NCBI GenBank assembly: GCA_964558395.1
Contig: CAZLDS010000026.1
Coordinates: 1 to 40,313 of the forward strand
Origin: CSP1-5 sp964558395
GTDB lineage: Bacteria > Methylomirabilota > Methylomirabilia > Methylomirabilales > CSP1-5
Direction: 5' to 3'
Length of the DNA: 40,313 nucleotides
Positions 24,264 to 33,307 of the stretch are shown here, in pieces. The notes under the pieces were generated by a model, which saw nothing but the letters and a program-made list of their open reading frames with translations, searched no databases and was not told where the DNA came from. The stretch's first letter is position 1, and the number at the start of each line of letters is the position of its first letter. The position numbers and the translations under genes are program-made.

Positions 24264-25064
24264 CTACTTCTCTTGCAGGAGGCGGTCAATCTCTTGGCGG
24301 AACGCGGTGGGGGGGCGGGCGCCGCTGATCATCACGCCGTGAATCGTCCCATCGGGTTTCGTCTTTCCTATGAAGAATGAGGGGGTGCCTCGGACCCCCG
24401 CTTTTATGCCATCCTCAAGGTTCTTCTGGACCTTGGTCTTGTACTTGCCCGTGTCAACGCAGGTTGCAAAGGCGGCGGCGTCCAAGTCAAGACTGTGTGC
24501 ATATTCTTTGAGCTTATCGACCTCGAGCCCTCGCTGGTTTTGGAAGAGCACGTCGTGCATCTCCCAATACTTCCCCTGGTCACCAGCACAATGCGCGGCT
24601 TCAGCCGCCTTGCGGGCATACGGATGAATCCGGTCGAGGGGAAAATCACGGAAGGCGTATCGCACCTTTCCCGTGTCAACGTACTCTGCCTTAAGGGTCG
24701 GCAGCGTGGACCGGAAAAATCGGCCGCAGAAGGGACACTGATAGTCAGAGAACTCGACCATGGTGACCGGTGCATCTTTCTTTCCCTTGATAGGATTGCC
24801 CGAGGTGCTCACATTGGCTACGACGCGGGCTGGCTGCTTCGGTTGGGCGGCCCGGCGCTCGAGGACTTGGCGAATGGACTTTAGTTCTTTCTTGACGGCC
24901 TCAAGCTCGGTTCTCATTTGCTCGAGATCGCTTTTCAGCGCACGAAGCTCGGCCTTGGACGCCGGTTCCGACTGGCCGGAAGCGGGCGGCGTGCCCGCAA
25001 CGGACAGCAGACCGGCGATGAGCATCACAGGCAGCGTCACAAGAAAAAAGTCACGTTGCTTCAT
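24264..25064 (-). CDS. DsbA-like thiol oxidoreductase (thioredoxin_4 type)
   Basis: About 266 residues from the ATG at 25064 ('MKQRDFFLVTLPVMLIAGLL', an export signal). A coiled coil (about 38-75) precedes the DsbA domain: 'APVTMVEFSDYQCPFCGRFF' with the CPFC active site (about 123), two helical-domain cysteines ('AHCAGD', 'FATCVD'), and 'GVRGTPSFFIG' with the cis-Pro. It is a periplasmic disulfide exchange protein of the BdbD/DsbG-like group. Ordinary Cys codons are used at the active site. No partner DsbB is present in the window. Confidence 0.9.
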   Translation of the reverse strand: MKQRDFFLVTLPVMLIAGLLSVAGTPPASGQSEPASKAELRALKSDLEQMRTELEAVKKELKSIRQVLERRAAQPKQPARVVANVSTSGNPIKGKKDAPVTMVEFSDYQCPFCGRFFRSTLPTLKAEYVDTGKVRYAFRDFPLDRIHPYARKAAEAAHCAGDQGKYWEMHDVLFQNQRGLEVDKLKEYAHSLDLDAAAFATCVDTGKYKTKVQKNLEDGIKAGVRGTPSFFIGKTKPDGTIHGVMISGARPPTAFRQEIDRLLQEK

Positions 25065-25146
25065 TCGCCTCAATCCCCTCTCCGTATTTCTCACCATCCC
25101 TGAAACGGTCGAGACGCCTTCAGTATTCCCTACCGGGGAAGGGGTG

Positions 25147-25394
25147 TCAAGATTTTCGCGCGCTCAGCAGCGGGATGACGCCGATGATTCTTCGCCCGGT
25201 CTGTAAGGGAGTGCATAGGATCGTCCGGGTGACAAAGCCACTCGCCTTGTCTACGCCGCCGGAGAACCGCGGCTCAGCGCTGACGTCGAGGACGAGAAGC
25301 GCTTTAGAATGGTGGCGACACTGTTGAGAGCGTCGAGTTCCTCAGTTCGCCGCTTGAGCGCCGCCATGTCCTCGGTGACGGGGGGTTGATTCAT
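25147..25394 (-). pseudogene. Broken GAF-domain sensor gene fragment
   Basis: An ATG at 25394 opens 'MAALKRRTEELDALNSVATI', typical of the linker before a GAF domain, and this frame stops at 25251. A shifted frame continues with 'DVSAEPRFSGGVDKASGF', then 'TRTILCTPLQTGRRIIGVIP', clear GAF sequence, and stops at 25147. The middle of the domain is deleted and the two parts are out of frame. It is a relic of a histidine kinase or diguanylate cyclase sensor. Confidence 0.65.
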
Positions 25395-25558
25395 TTGGTC
25401 TGTTCCGTCGATCGGGTGTCGCGAAAGGTGACTGATCGGGGTAGTAAGTGATATGCCACGCTCCAGCGCCCAGCCCTTCCGATGCGGGATGCTTGGGAGA
25501 ATCTATTGACCCGGTGCGGAATATCGGGTACCCTTCGCCGTGGCTAAATGGGCCGGAA

Positions 25559-27253
25559 ATGACACAACTTGCCAAGCTCAAGGCAAACGTCACTGAGGAT
25601 TTGCGCTGGTCTCTCCGACGGGCAGCGGAGGCAGGCGAGGGGCTGCTCGTCGAGGGGGCTGAGGTGAGCTGGGAATACCCGAGTGAGCCGGCGTTTGGCG
25701 ACCTGGCAACTCCGGTGGCCTTTGCGCTTGCTCGATCTTTACGCCGTAAACCGCGTGATGTCGCTGAACTCCTTCAGCGCTACCTCGATCTGGATCCACA
25801 CGTCGTTGACCGGGTCGAGGTTGGCGGCGCAGGCTATCTCAACCTATTTCTCACCAAGGGTTTTTGGCAGCAGGTGGTTCCCGAGATCCTCCGAGCGGGG
25901 GAGCAGTATGGGCGGAGTCAGGTGGGAGCCGGGAAGAGGGCTCAGGTCGAGTTCGTGAGTGCCAACCCCACCGGGCCGCTACACGTCGGGCATGGCCGCG
26001 GGGCCGCGGTGGGAGATGCTCTGGCGAATCTGCTTGTCTCCGCGGGATTTGGCGTGGAGCGGGAGTTTTACATCAATGATGCCGGCACGCAGATTGAGAT
26101 GTTGGCTCGATCGGTCCTGGCCCGCTATCGGGAAAGCGCAGGCATGGAGGTCGTTTTTCCCGACGAGGGATACCACGGTGAGTACGTCAAAGACCTTGCG
26201 GCTACGCTTCGTGAGGAGTTTGGAGAGAAATTTATGGATCTCCCAGAGCGGGAGTGTCTGCCCTTCATCGGCGAATTTGCGACCCGCCTCATGTTGGAAG
26301 AGCTCCGAGGAGATCTCGAACAGTTTGGGATTCGCTTTGACTCGTGGTTCAGTGAGAAAGCCCTGCTCAGCCGGTGGGGTCCGCCGGATCGGTCTCGGCT
26401 GCTTCAGGCGGTTCGGGACCTCTTTGGCCAGCAAGTCTATGAAGCGGAAGGCGCCGTCTGGCTGGCCACATCCGCCTTTGGCGATGACAAGGACCGAGTC
26501 CTGATCCGGGCGAATGGGGAGCCGACGTACTTTTTCTCCGATTGCGTTTACCACTGTGAAAAGTTCGAGCGCGGCTTTGATCACGTGATCGATGTCTGGG
26601 GGGCTGACCATCACGGGTACATTCCCAGACTCGAGGCCGCGGTACGCGCCCTGGGATACCCGGCCGAACGCCTCCATGTGCTGTTGGTCCAGATGGTCGG
26701 TGTCCTTCGCGGAGGAGTCCCCGTTCCTATGTCGAAGCGAAGCGGGCAGTTCGTCACGTTAGCCGAGGTCGTCCAGGAGGTCGGACGGGATGCGGCTCGT
26801 TTTGTCTTCCTGACGCGCCGCTCAGACAGCCCGCTGGATTTTGACCTCGAGGTTGCCAAGGCCCAGTCGCTAGAGAACCCGGTCTACTATGTGCAATACG
26901 GTCACGCGCGGATCAGCAGTGTCCTCCGTGAGGGGGAAAAAGCCGGGTACCCCGGTCCATACCTCGATGCGCCTGTGGAGCTCGTGAACTTGGGTGAAGA
27001 GATCTCGCTCTTAAAGAAACTTGCCCTGTACCCCGAGGTCGTGGAGGCGTCGGCCTTGGCGTATGAGCCGCACCGGATTCCCGCGTATCTGCAGAATTTG
27101 GCAGGGGAGTTGCATAGTTACTACAATAAATATCGGATCATCGGCGAAGACCGACCATTGAGTCAGGCACGCCTCGCCCTCGTATCGGCAATCCGCGTCG
27201 TGCTGGCGAACGCCCTGGGGCTCCTCGGCGTCGCGGCGCCAGAACGCATGTAA
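25559..27253 (+). CDS. argS: Arginyl-tRNA synthetase
   Basis: 564 residues from the ATG at 25559 ('MTQLAKLKANVTEDLRWSL'), the usual size. Class I signature 'PTGPLHVGHGRGAAVGDAL' (HIGH, about 138), 'EFYINDAGTQIEML', 'DVWGADHHGYIPRLEA', KMSKS-type 'PMSKRSGQFVTL' (about 390) and the C-terminal anticodon-binding domain ending 'YYNKYRIIGED...LVSAIRVVLANALGLLGV'. It charges tRNA-Arg. The ribosome-binding site is weak. A TTGACC at 25506 could mark the promoter, but the -10 is poor. Confidence 0.96.
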   Translation: MTQLAKLKANVTEDLRWSLRRAAEAGEGLLVEGAEVSWEYPSEPAFGDLATPVAFALARSLRRKPRDVAELLQRYLDLDPHVVDRVEVGGAGYLNLFLTKGFWQQVVPEILRAGEQYGRSQVGAGKRAQVEFVSANPTGPLHVGHGRGAAVGDALANLLVSAGFGVEREFYINDAGTQIEMLARSVLARYRESAGMEVVFPDEGYHGEYVKDLAATLREEFGEKFMDLPERECLPFIGEFATRLMLEELRGDLEQFGIRFDSWFSEKALLSRWGPPDRSRLLQAVRDLFGQQVYEAEGAVWLATSAFGDDKDRVLIRANGEPTYFFSDCVYHCEKFERGFDHVIDVWGADHHGYIPRLEAAVRALGYPAERLHVLLVQMVGVLRGGVPVPMSKRSGQFVTLAEVVQEVGRDAARFVFLTRRSDSPLDFDLEVAKAQSLENPVYYVQYGHARISSVLREGEKAGYPGPYLDAPVELVNLGEEISLLKKLALYPEVVEASALAYEPHRIPAYLQNLAGELHSYYNKYRIIGEDRPLSQARLALVSAIRVVLANALGLLGVAAPERM

Positions 27254-27258
27254 AAGAT

Positions 27259-27352
27259 AGCTGTCAGCAATCGGCGATCACCGGTCAGCAAAAAATTGGT
27301 ATAATTAGTTCAAGATGGATTCAAGCTGACAGCCGGCAGCCGACTGCTGAAT
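27259..27352 (+). repeat. Facing arrays of degenerate 7-bp units around a promoter
   Basis: Left array 27259-27293: agctgtc, agcaatc, ggcgatc, accggtc, agcaaaa. Right array 27324-27352: agctgac, agccggc, agccgac, tgctgaa. gctgtcagc and gctgacagc are exact inverse complements, so the arrays face each other across 30 bases that hold the TATAAT promoter of the aminotransferase gene. Same design as 11441-11523 and 11900-12009, different heptamer. Confidence 0.75.
27297..27305 (+). promoter_or_regulatory. Extended -10 promoter of the aminotransferase gene
   Basis: TG-G-TATAAT, a perfect extended -10, about 74 bases before the start codon. No good -35 is present 17 bases upstream, as is usual for this class. 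It sits in the spacer of the facing heptamer arrays. Confidence 0.55.
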
Positions 27353-27378
27353 GCTCCACGCAGTGGAGGGGGGGAGAG

Positions 27379-28545
27379 ATGGAAGAATTTGGGCGGATGA
27401 AACGATTGCCCCCCTATGTCTTCAGCATCGTCAACGAGCTGAAGACCAAGGCACGGGCGCGAGGGGAAGACATTATCGATTTCGGCATGGGAAACCCGGA
27501 TCAGCCGACGGCCAAGCATATCGTCGACAAGCTCTGTGAAGCGGTCCGGAATCCCAAGAACCATCGCTACTCCGCCTCGCGCGGGATTACCCGGCTGCGG
27601 GGGGCCATCGCTGATTGGTATCGTCGTCGGTATGGGGTCGAGGTTGATCCCGAGACCGAGGCGATCGCGACCATCGGGGCAAAAGAGGGAATTTCGCATC
27701 TCGCCTTGGCGATCGTCGAGCGAGGAGATGTGGCACTGGTACCCAACCCCACGTATCCGATCCATGCATACTCGGTCGTCATCGCGGGGGGAGATGTCCG
27801 GAACGTCCCCTTGGGACCCGGGATCAACTTCTTCGAAAAGCTGCAGGAGGCCTATAAGGGCTGCTGGCCTCCACCGAAGCTTCTCATTGTGAGCTTTCCC
27901 CACAACCCGACGACACAAGTCGTGGATCTGCAGTTTTTCCACCAGGTAGTGGACTTTGCCAAGGCGCAGCGGTTGATTGTGATCCACGACTTCGCCTATG
28001 CCGATCTGAGCTTCGATGGATACCGGCCGCCGAGCTTCCTCGAAGTGCCAGGGGCGCGGGACGTCGGCGTTGAATTCTTCAGCCTCTCGAAAAGTTACAA
28101 CATGCCGGGGTGGCGGGTCGGCTTTGCCGTCGGGAACCGGCAGATCATCGCGGCCTTGGCCCAGATCAAGAGCTACTTGGATTACGGCCACTTCCAGCCA
28201 ATTCAGATCGCCTCGATCATCGCGCTGAACGGGCCGCAGGAGTGTGTACAGGATATCGTGGCGATGTACAAGGCCCGGCGCGATGTGTTGGTGGACGGGC
28301 TGAACCGGATCGGCTGGCCCTGTGAGAAACCCCTCGGGACGATGTTTGTTTGGGCCAAGATTCCCGAGGCCTATCGCGGCATGGGGTCCTTGGAGTTCTC
28401 GAAGTTTCTGCTGGAGAAGGCCAAAGTGGCGATCTCGCCAGGGATCGGGTTTGGCAATCTCGGGGACGAGTATGTTCGCTTTGCCCTCGTAGAGAATCAG
28501 CACCGCACGCGCCAGGCGCTCCAGGGCATCAAGCGGGCCCTCTGA
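27379..28545 (+). CDS. alaC: Class I/II aminotransferase, alanine transaminase (AlaC) type
   Basis: 388 residues, ATG with ggggggagag upstream. 'YVFSIVNELKTKARARGEDI' then 'DFGMGNPDQPT' are typical of the AlaC/YfdZ group. 'SFPHNPTTQ' and 'FAYADLSFDGY' mark the PLP pocket, 'SLSKSYNMPGWRVGF' holds the Schiff-base Lys (about 240), and 'FALVENQHRTRQA' carries the substrate-binding Arg region. It interconverts alanine and pyruvate with glutamate. A related specificity cannot be excluded. Confidence 0.88.
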   Translation: MEEFGRMKRLPPYVFSIVNELKTKARARGEDIIDFGMGNPDQPTAKHIVDKLCEAVRNPKNHRYSASRGITRLRGAIADWYRRRYGVEVDPETEAIATIGAKEGISHLALAIVERGDVALVPNPTYPIHAYSVVIAGGDVRNVPLGPGINFFEKLQEAYKGCWPPPKLLIVSFPHNPTTQVVDLQFFHQVVDFAKAQRLIVIHDFAYADLSFDGYRPPSFLEVPGARDVGVEFFSLSKSYNMPGWRVGFAVGNRQIIAALAQIKSYLDYGHFQPIQIASIIALNGPQECVQDIVAMYKARRDVLVDGLNRIGWPCEKPLGTMFVWAKIPEAYRGMGSLEFSKFLLEKAKVAISPGIGFGNLGDEYVRFALVENQHRTRQALQGIKRAL

Positions 28546-28569
28546 GAAAGGGGGAAGAGCCTTTGCTAC

Positions 28570-28598
28570 TTGCCAGGGTAGGACGCGTTGGGTATAGT
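28570..28598 (+). promoter_or_regulatory. Promoter of purF, predicted leaderless transcript
   Basis: TTGCCA (28570-28575), 17 bases, TATAGT (28593-28598); five of six matches in each box. Transcription would start about 7 nt after the -10, at or next to the purF ATG (28605). Confidence 0.65.
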
Positions 28599-28604
28599 CA
28601 AATC

Positions 28605-30029
28605 ATGAGCGAGCAGCCGGACAAGTTCCGGGACGAGTGTGGTGTCTTTGGCATCTACGGGCATCCGGAGGCGGCCAACCTCACCTACTTGGGGTTGTAC
28701 GCCCTGCAGCATCGAGGGCAGGAATCGGCAGGGATCGCGTGTTCCGATGGCAAGACAGTCCACCTGGAGAAGGCCATGGGCCTCGTGGCCGACGTCTTTA
28801 CCGAGGCCCGACTGCGGAGGCTCCCGGGAAAGATTGCTATCGGGCACGTGCGCTATTCCACCACTGGCGCGAGCCAACTCAAGAACGCTCAGCCCTTCTA
28901 TGCCGGCACCCATCGCGGCTCGCTCGCGATAGCGCACAACGGCAACCTGATCAATGCCATGCGGGTTCGGGCAGAACTCGAGGGCCAGGGTTCGGTTTTT
29001 AGCTCGACCTCTGACACCGAGGTCATCCTGCACCTGGTCGCTCGGTCTCAGGCAAACACCTTAGTCGATGCCGGCGCCGAGGCACTGTCACAGCTGCACG
29101 GCGCGCATTCGTTGGTCCTGATGAATGAGAACCAGTTGCTTGGGATCCGTGACCCGCGCGGCTTTCGTCCCCTGTCTCTCGGTCGGCTCAAGGAAGGGTA
29201 CGTGCTGGCATCGGAATCCTGTGCGTTTGACCTGATCGGGGCCACCTTTGTCCGGGATGTGGATCCTGGAGAGTTTCTCCTGATCGATGATACGGGGATG
29301 CACTCGTACTTCCCATTGCCGGTGACGACCCCGGCGATGTGTATCTTTGAGCACGTCTACTTTTCCCGCCCCGATAGCCTCGTCTATGGCCAGTCCGTCT
29401 CGCGGGTCCGCAAAGAATTGGGCCGCCGCCTGGCCCAGGAAGCCCCCGCCGATGTGGACATGGTGATTGCAGTCCCTGACTCTGGTATCTATGCCGCGCT
29501 CGGGTACGCCCACGAGCTGGGGATTCCGTACGAGCACGGGATGGTCCGAAACCACTATGTGGGCCGAACCTTCATTGAGCCGCGGGGTTCCATCCGGCAC
29601 TTCGGCGTCAAGATCAAGCTCAACGCCGTACGAGAGGTGCTAGAGGGGAAACGGCTCGTGGTGGTGGATGACTCGATCGTCCGGGGGACGACCAGCCGGA
29701 AGATCGTGTACATGCTCCGGTCCGCCGGGGCACGGGAAGTGCATATGCGGATCAGCTCTCCGCCCACGGCGTGGCCGTGCTATTACGGCATTGATACCCC
29801 GACCCGCCGAGAACTCATCGCCTCGTCGCATACGGTGGAGGAAATCCGGCGGTACGTTGGGGCAGACTCGCTGGCGTATCTCAGCCTGAATGGACTGCTG
29901 GCGGCCATGGGCAAGGATAACGGGTACTGTGCCGCCTGCTGGGCCGGCCGGTATCCGATAGAGTTCCCCGGCCAAGGGGAGAGGCAGATGAACCTTTTTG
30001 ACGCATCTCGCATAGGGGAGAAAGGATGA
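28605..30029 (+). CDS. purF: Amidophosphoribosyltransferase
   Basis: 474 residues. The first step of purine synthesis: PRPP plus glutamine gives phosphoribosylamine. An 11-residue propeptide precedes 'CGVFGIYGHPEA', with the nucleophile Cys12. 'GIACSDGKTVHLEK', 'GHVRYSTTGAS', 'HNGNLINA' and 'SDTEVILHL' define the glutaminase domain. The PRPP loop is 'VVVDDSIVRGTTSRKIVYML' (about 353). Four Cys in 'AMCIFEHVYF', 'PCYYGID' and 'YCAACW' match the iron-sulfur-containing Bacillus-type enzymes. No ribosome-binding site precedes the ATG; the promoter spacing suggests a leaderless mRNA. Confidence 0.97.
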   Translation: MSEQPDKFRDECGVFGIYGHPEAANLTYLGLYALQHRGQESAGIACSDGKTVHLEKAMGLVADVFTEARLRRLPGKIAIGHVRYSTTGASQLKNAQPFYAGTHRGSLAIAHNGNLINAMRVRAELEGQGSVFSSTSDTEVILHLVARSQANTLVDAGAEALSQLHGAHSLVLMNENQLLGIRDPRGFRPLSLGRLKEGYVLASESCAFDLIGATFVRDVDPGEFLLIDDTGMHSYFPLPVTTPAMCIFEHVYFSRPDSLVYGQSVSRVRKELGRRLAQEAPADVDMVIAVPDSGIYAALGYAHELGIPYEHGMVRNHYVGRTFIEPRGSIRHFGVKIKLNAVREVLEGKRLVVVDDSIVRGTTSRKIVYMLRSAGAREVHMRISSPPTAWPCYYGIDTPTRRELIASSHTVEEIRRYVGADSLAYLSLNGLLAAMGKDNGYCAACWAGRYPIEFPGQGERQMNLFDASRIGEKG

Positions 30030-30295
30030 CAATTTCTACGGATCCTCACGAGCGGGCGAAACGGCTTGCGCGGCTGATCGTGGCCGATATCATCCTCTAT
30101 AATCAGGGCAAGATCGACGAAGGGATCAAGAACGATACCCTCTTCGATCTCTTGGCCGAGGATATCGAAGTCGCGCGTCGGTATTACGAAAAGCACGTGG
30201 ACCCTGCTGTAGCCCGGGAGGCGAATTACTTCGACCTGGCCCTCGTTGATAACTTGGTCAAGGGACGGCAAGAGGTTCCCTCCAAGATCTGGTAA
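30026..30295 (+). CDS. Conserved hypothetical protein coupled to purF
   Basis: 89 residues. The ATG overlaps the purF stop (atga), with ggggagaaagg just upstream, so it is translationally coupled. Sequence: 'RAKRLARLIVADIILYNQGK' then 'DTLFDLLAEDIEVARRYYEK' and 'NYFDLALVDNLVKGRQEVPS'. All helical, charged, cytoplasmic. Similar small proteins with 'RLARxIVxDIxLYN' occur in deltaproteobacteria-like genomes as far as I recall, without known function. Confidence 0.75.
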   Translation: MTISTDPHERAKRLARLIVADIILYNQGKIDEGIKNDTLFDLLAEDIEVARRYYEKHVDPAVAREANYFDLALVDNLVKGRQEVPSKIW

Positions 30296-30438
30296 CAGGC
30301 GCCTCCTGTAACCGCGTTCCGTCTCATTTCCGCAGACGACCAGAACGATAAGAGAAGTGTGTAGATCGGACGAAGAGAAGGCCTCCGAGGGGGGACCTTC
30401 CGCGTTGTGTCTAACCACGGGAGAAGGGGAGGAGTCCG

Positions 30439-32406
30439 ATGGGCATCGCGGCGGTGCTGTCAGGGCTGATCGGCCTGGGCTATGCTCGGTATCTGTCATC
30501 GTATGTGATAAGGCAGGATGAGGGAACGCCCCAGATGGTCGAGATCTCGACAGCCATTCGCCAGGGCGCTCGAGCCTTCCTCGCCCGCGAATTCCGTTCC
30601 CTGACTATTTTTGCCATTCTGTTGTTCATCGCCCTCGGGCTGGTCGTCTCCTGGCCCGGGGCGTTGGCCTACGCGTTCGGTACATTCACGTCAGCCCTGG
30701 CCGCGTACCTTGGGATGTCCATCGCCACTCGAGCCAATGCCCGCACAGCCCACGCGGCGGTGGGCAGCTATGCCAAGGCGCTCAAAACCGCGTACTCCAG
30801 CGGAGGGGTCATGGGGTTTTGCGTGGTCGGGCTCGGCCTCTCCGGACTGGGGGTGGTCTATCTCCTCTCGGGGAACGCCAAGGTCTGGCTGTCGTATGCC
30901 TTCGGTGCCTCATCCGTTGCCCTCTTCCTGCGAGTCGGTGGAGGGATCTTTACCAAGAGCGCCGATGTGGGTGCGGACCTGGTCGGGAAAATCGAGGCGG
31001 GGATTCCGGAAGACGACCCGCGCAATCCGGCGGTCATTGCCGATAATGTTGGAGACAACGTCGGGGACATCGCCGGGATGGGTTCAGATCTCTACGAATC
31101 GTACGTGTCGGCAGTCGCAGCCTCCATGGTTCTGGGTGTCGGTCTGGGCGTGAAGGCCGTCCTCCTCCCGATGGGCTTGGCCGCCGTGGGCATCCTCTCC
31201 TCCATTGTTGGTACCCTGTTCGTCCGGCCGCCCGAGGTGGCGGGGTCCTTCGAGGCACAGGCTTCCCAGGCCCGACGTAGCATGAACACGGGGCTCTACA
31301 TATCAAATATCCTCGCCATACTGGGATCCTTGATCCTGGTCTGGGCCTATCTCGGAAGTTTGGGGGTCTTCTGGGCCCTCGTCCTGGGCCTGCTTGCTGG
31401 GACGGGGATTGGCATCGGGACGGAATACTTTACGGCGGAAAAAGCACCCGTGATCGGCATCGCGCGGTCAAGCGAGACGGGCGCGGCGACCACCATCATC
31501 GAGGGAATGGCCGTCGGGTTGATGAGCACGATTCCCCCGGTCATCTTCGTCGCCATCGCGACGGTGTGGTCTTACCAGTTGGCAGGACTGTACGGAATCG
31601 CCATCGCCTCGATGGGGATGCTCGTCACCCTGGGGAGTGTGTTGGCCATCGATTGCTACGGACCCATCGTGGACAATGCCGCCGGCATTGCCGAAATGGC
31701 CCACCTCGGACAAGACGTCCGCGAGCGTTGTGAGGCGCTCGATTCCGTGGGCAATACAACGGCCGCGGTCGGTAAGGGCTTTGCCATCGGATCGGCCGCG
31801 CTCGCCGCCTTGGCCTGGTTGGCGACGTATTTCAAAGTTGCTCACGTCGAGTCGGTGAGTCTCACCGATGTCCATGTGATGGCGGGCCTGTTCATCGGGA
31901 GCCTCCTCCCCTTTGTCTTTAGTGCCCTGGCGATGCGGGGCGTGGGGACGGGTGGCCATGACATGGTGGCTGAGGTCCGGCGCCAGTTTAAGGAGATTCC
32001 TGGCCTCATGGAGGGGAAAGGCAAACCTGACTACGTGTCCTGTGTGGATATCGCCACCCGGAGAGCGCTTCGCTCGATGCTGCTACCGGGCATGATCGTT
32101 ATCGTCGTTCCGGTGTTGCTGGGGATCGCGCTTGGTGTCGAATCGCTGGCAGGCCTGTTGATGGGGGCGCTGCTCAGCGGATTCCTGCTTGCGGTCTTCA
32201 TGGCGAATGCCGGTGGGGCCTGGGACAACGCCAAAAAATACATCGAGGCAGGCCATCTGGGGGGCAAGGGGAGTGAGGCCCACAAGGCTGCGGTCGTCGG
32301 CGATACCGTGGGCGACCCTTTTAAAGACACCGCTGGCCCCTCACTCAATATCCTGATTAAGCTCGTCGGAAAGGTGGCGGTGATCTTTGTCCCCCTGTTT
32401 CTCTAG
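30439..32406 (+). CDS. hppA: Membrane-bound ion-translocating pyrophosphatase
   Basis: 655 residues, about 16 membrane helices. It hydrolyses pyrophosphate in the cytoplasm and pumps H+ or Na+ outward. Substrate-site motifs: 'GGGIFTKSADVGADLVGKIE', 'PAVIADNVGDNVGDIAGMGS', 'DCYGPIVDNAAGIAEM', 'NAGGAWDNAKKYIE' and 'VGDTVGDPFKDTAGPSLNIL'. 'GNTTAAVGKG' has Ala where potassium-independent enzymes have Lys, so potassium dependence is expected; the pumped ion cannot be decided from sight. Start ATG follows gaagggga. The C-terminal piece of a second, different pyrophosphatase lies at 35341. Confidence 0.96.
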   Translation: MGIAAVLSGLIGLGYARYLSSYVIRQDEGTPQMVEISTAIRQGARAFLAREFRSLTIFAILLFIALGLVVSWPGALAYAFGTFTSALAAYLGMSIATRANARTAHAAVGSYAKALKTAYSSGGVMGFCVVGLGLSGLGVVYLLSGNAKVWLSYAFGASSVALFLRVGGGIFTKSADVGADLVGKIEAGIPEDDPRNPAVIADNVGDNVGDIAGMGSDLYESYVSAVAASMVLGVGLGVKAVLLPMGLAAVGILSSIVGTLFVRPPEVAGSFEAQASQARRSMNTGLYISNILAILGSLILVWAYLGSLGVFWALVLGLLAGTGIGIGTEYFTAEKAPVIGIARSSETGAATTIIEGMAVGLMSTIPPVIFVAIATVWSYQLAGLYGIAIASMGMLVTLGSVLAIDCYGPIVDNAAGIAEMAHLGQDVRERCEALDSVGNTTAAVGKGFAIGSAALAALAWLATYFKVAHVESVSLTDVHVMAGLFIGSLLPFVFSALAMRGVGTGGHDMVAEVRRQFKEIPGLMEGKGKPDYVSCVDIATRRALRSMLLPGMIVIVVPVLLGIALGVESLAGLLMGALLSGFLLAVFMANAGGAWDNAKKYIEAGHLGGKGSEAHKAAVVGDTVGDPFKDTAGPSLNILIKLVGKVAVIFVPLFL

Positions 32407-32504
32407 TTCACACTTCTTGGTAAAGCCTGGACTACATGTCTTTCGACTCCGAACACCCTGAACGGCGAACCTTTAACCCTGATCGAGATTGAGGGAACAA
32501 GCTA

Positions 32505-33272
32505 ATGTGCCGATTCCTTGGGAAGGGTTCCTATCTGCTCGTGCTGCTCACCGTGGTGGTTTCCACGCCGGTCACGGCTGCCCCACGCATCGAGACGTCG
32601 ACCGTCAGCTATACAAGCGGAAGGGAGGAGGTCCGCGGATACCTCGCGAAGCCGGACGGGGCAGGCCCCTTTCCGGCCCTTGTCCTGATCCACGAGTGGT
32701 GGGGGCTGAACCCGCAAATCAGAGAGGTGGCCGACCAGTTCGCCCGTGAAGGATATGTGGCCTTGGCAGTGGATCTATATCGGGGGCGCGTGACGAACGA
32801 TCCGAGCGAAGCCCACGAGCTCATGCGAGGGCTTCCCGAGGATCAGGCGATTCGGGATCTGAAGGCCGCTGTCGCCTACCTCAAGGCCCGCTCGGATGTG
32901 CGTGGGGATAAGATCGGGTCGATCGGCTGGTGCATGGGCGGTGGCTATTCCTTGGCCCTGGCGATCAACCAACCCGATCTTGCCGCCTGCGTCATCTATT
33001 ATGGCCGCCTGGTTACCGATACGAAACTGCTGAGTCAGATTAAAGCCCCCGTCCTTGGCCTCTTCGGCGAGGAGGATCGAGGGATCTCGCCGTCAAAAGT
33101 ACGGACTTTTGAGCGGGACATGAGAGAGGTCGGCAAGGAGGGTCAGATTCACATTTATCCTGGCGCAGGGCACGCCTTTGCGAATCCGACGCGTCGTTCG
33201 TACCGGAAGGCAGCGGCGGATGATGCGTGGAAGCGGACGAAAGACTTCTTCGCGAAATTCCTCAAGCAATAG
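32505..33272 (+). CDS. Exported dienelactone hydrolase family protein
   Basis: 255 residues with a signal peptide ('YLLVLLTVVVSTPVTAAP'). The alpha/beta hydrolase fold has 'LVLIHEWWGLNPQIREVADQ' (oxyanion-side Glu), the nucleophile Cys in 'IGWCMGGGYSLAL' (about 148), the acid in 'FGEEDRGISP' and His in 'GAGHAFANPTRR' (about 227): the Cys-Asp-His triad of dienelactone hydrolases. Substrate unknown; many relatives are general esterases. It is the last ordinary gene before the mobile-element patch. Confidence 0.9.
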   Translation: MCRFLGKGSYLLVLLTVVVSTPVTAAPRIETSTVSYTSGREEVRGYLAKPDGAGPFPALVLIHEWWGLNPQIREVADQFAREGYVALAVDLYRGRVTNDPSEAHELMRGLPEDQAIRDLKAAVAYLKARSDVRGDKIGSIGWCMGGGYSLALAINQPDLAACVIYYGRLVTDTKLLSQIKAPVLGLFGEEDRGISPSKVRTFERDMREVGKEGQIHIYPGAGHAFANPTRRSYRKAAADDAWKRTKDFFAKFLKQ

Positions 33273-33307
33273 TCCCTTCCAAAGGTCTTGCAATGCCGTG
33301 GGGTCAG

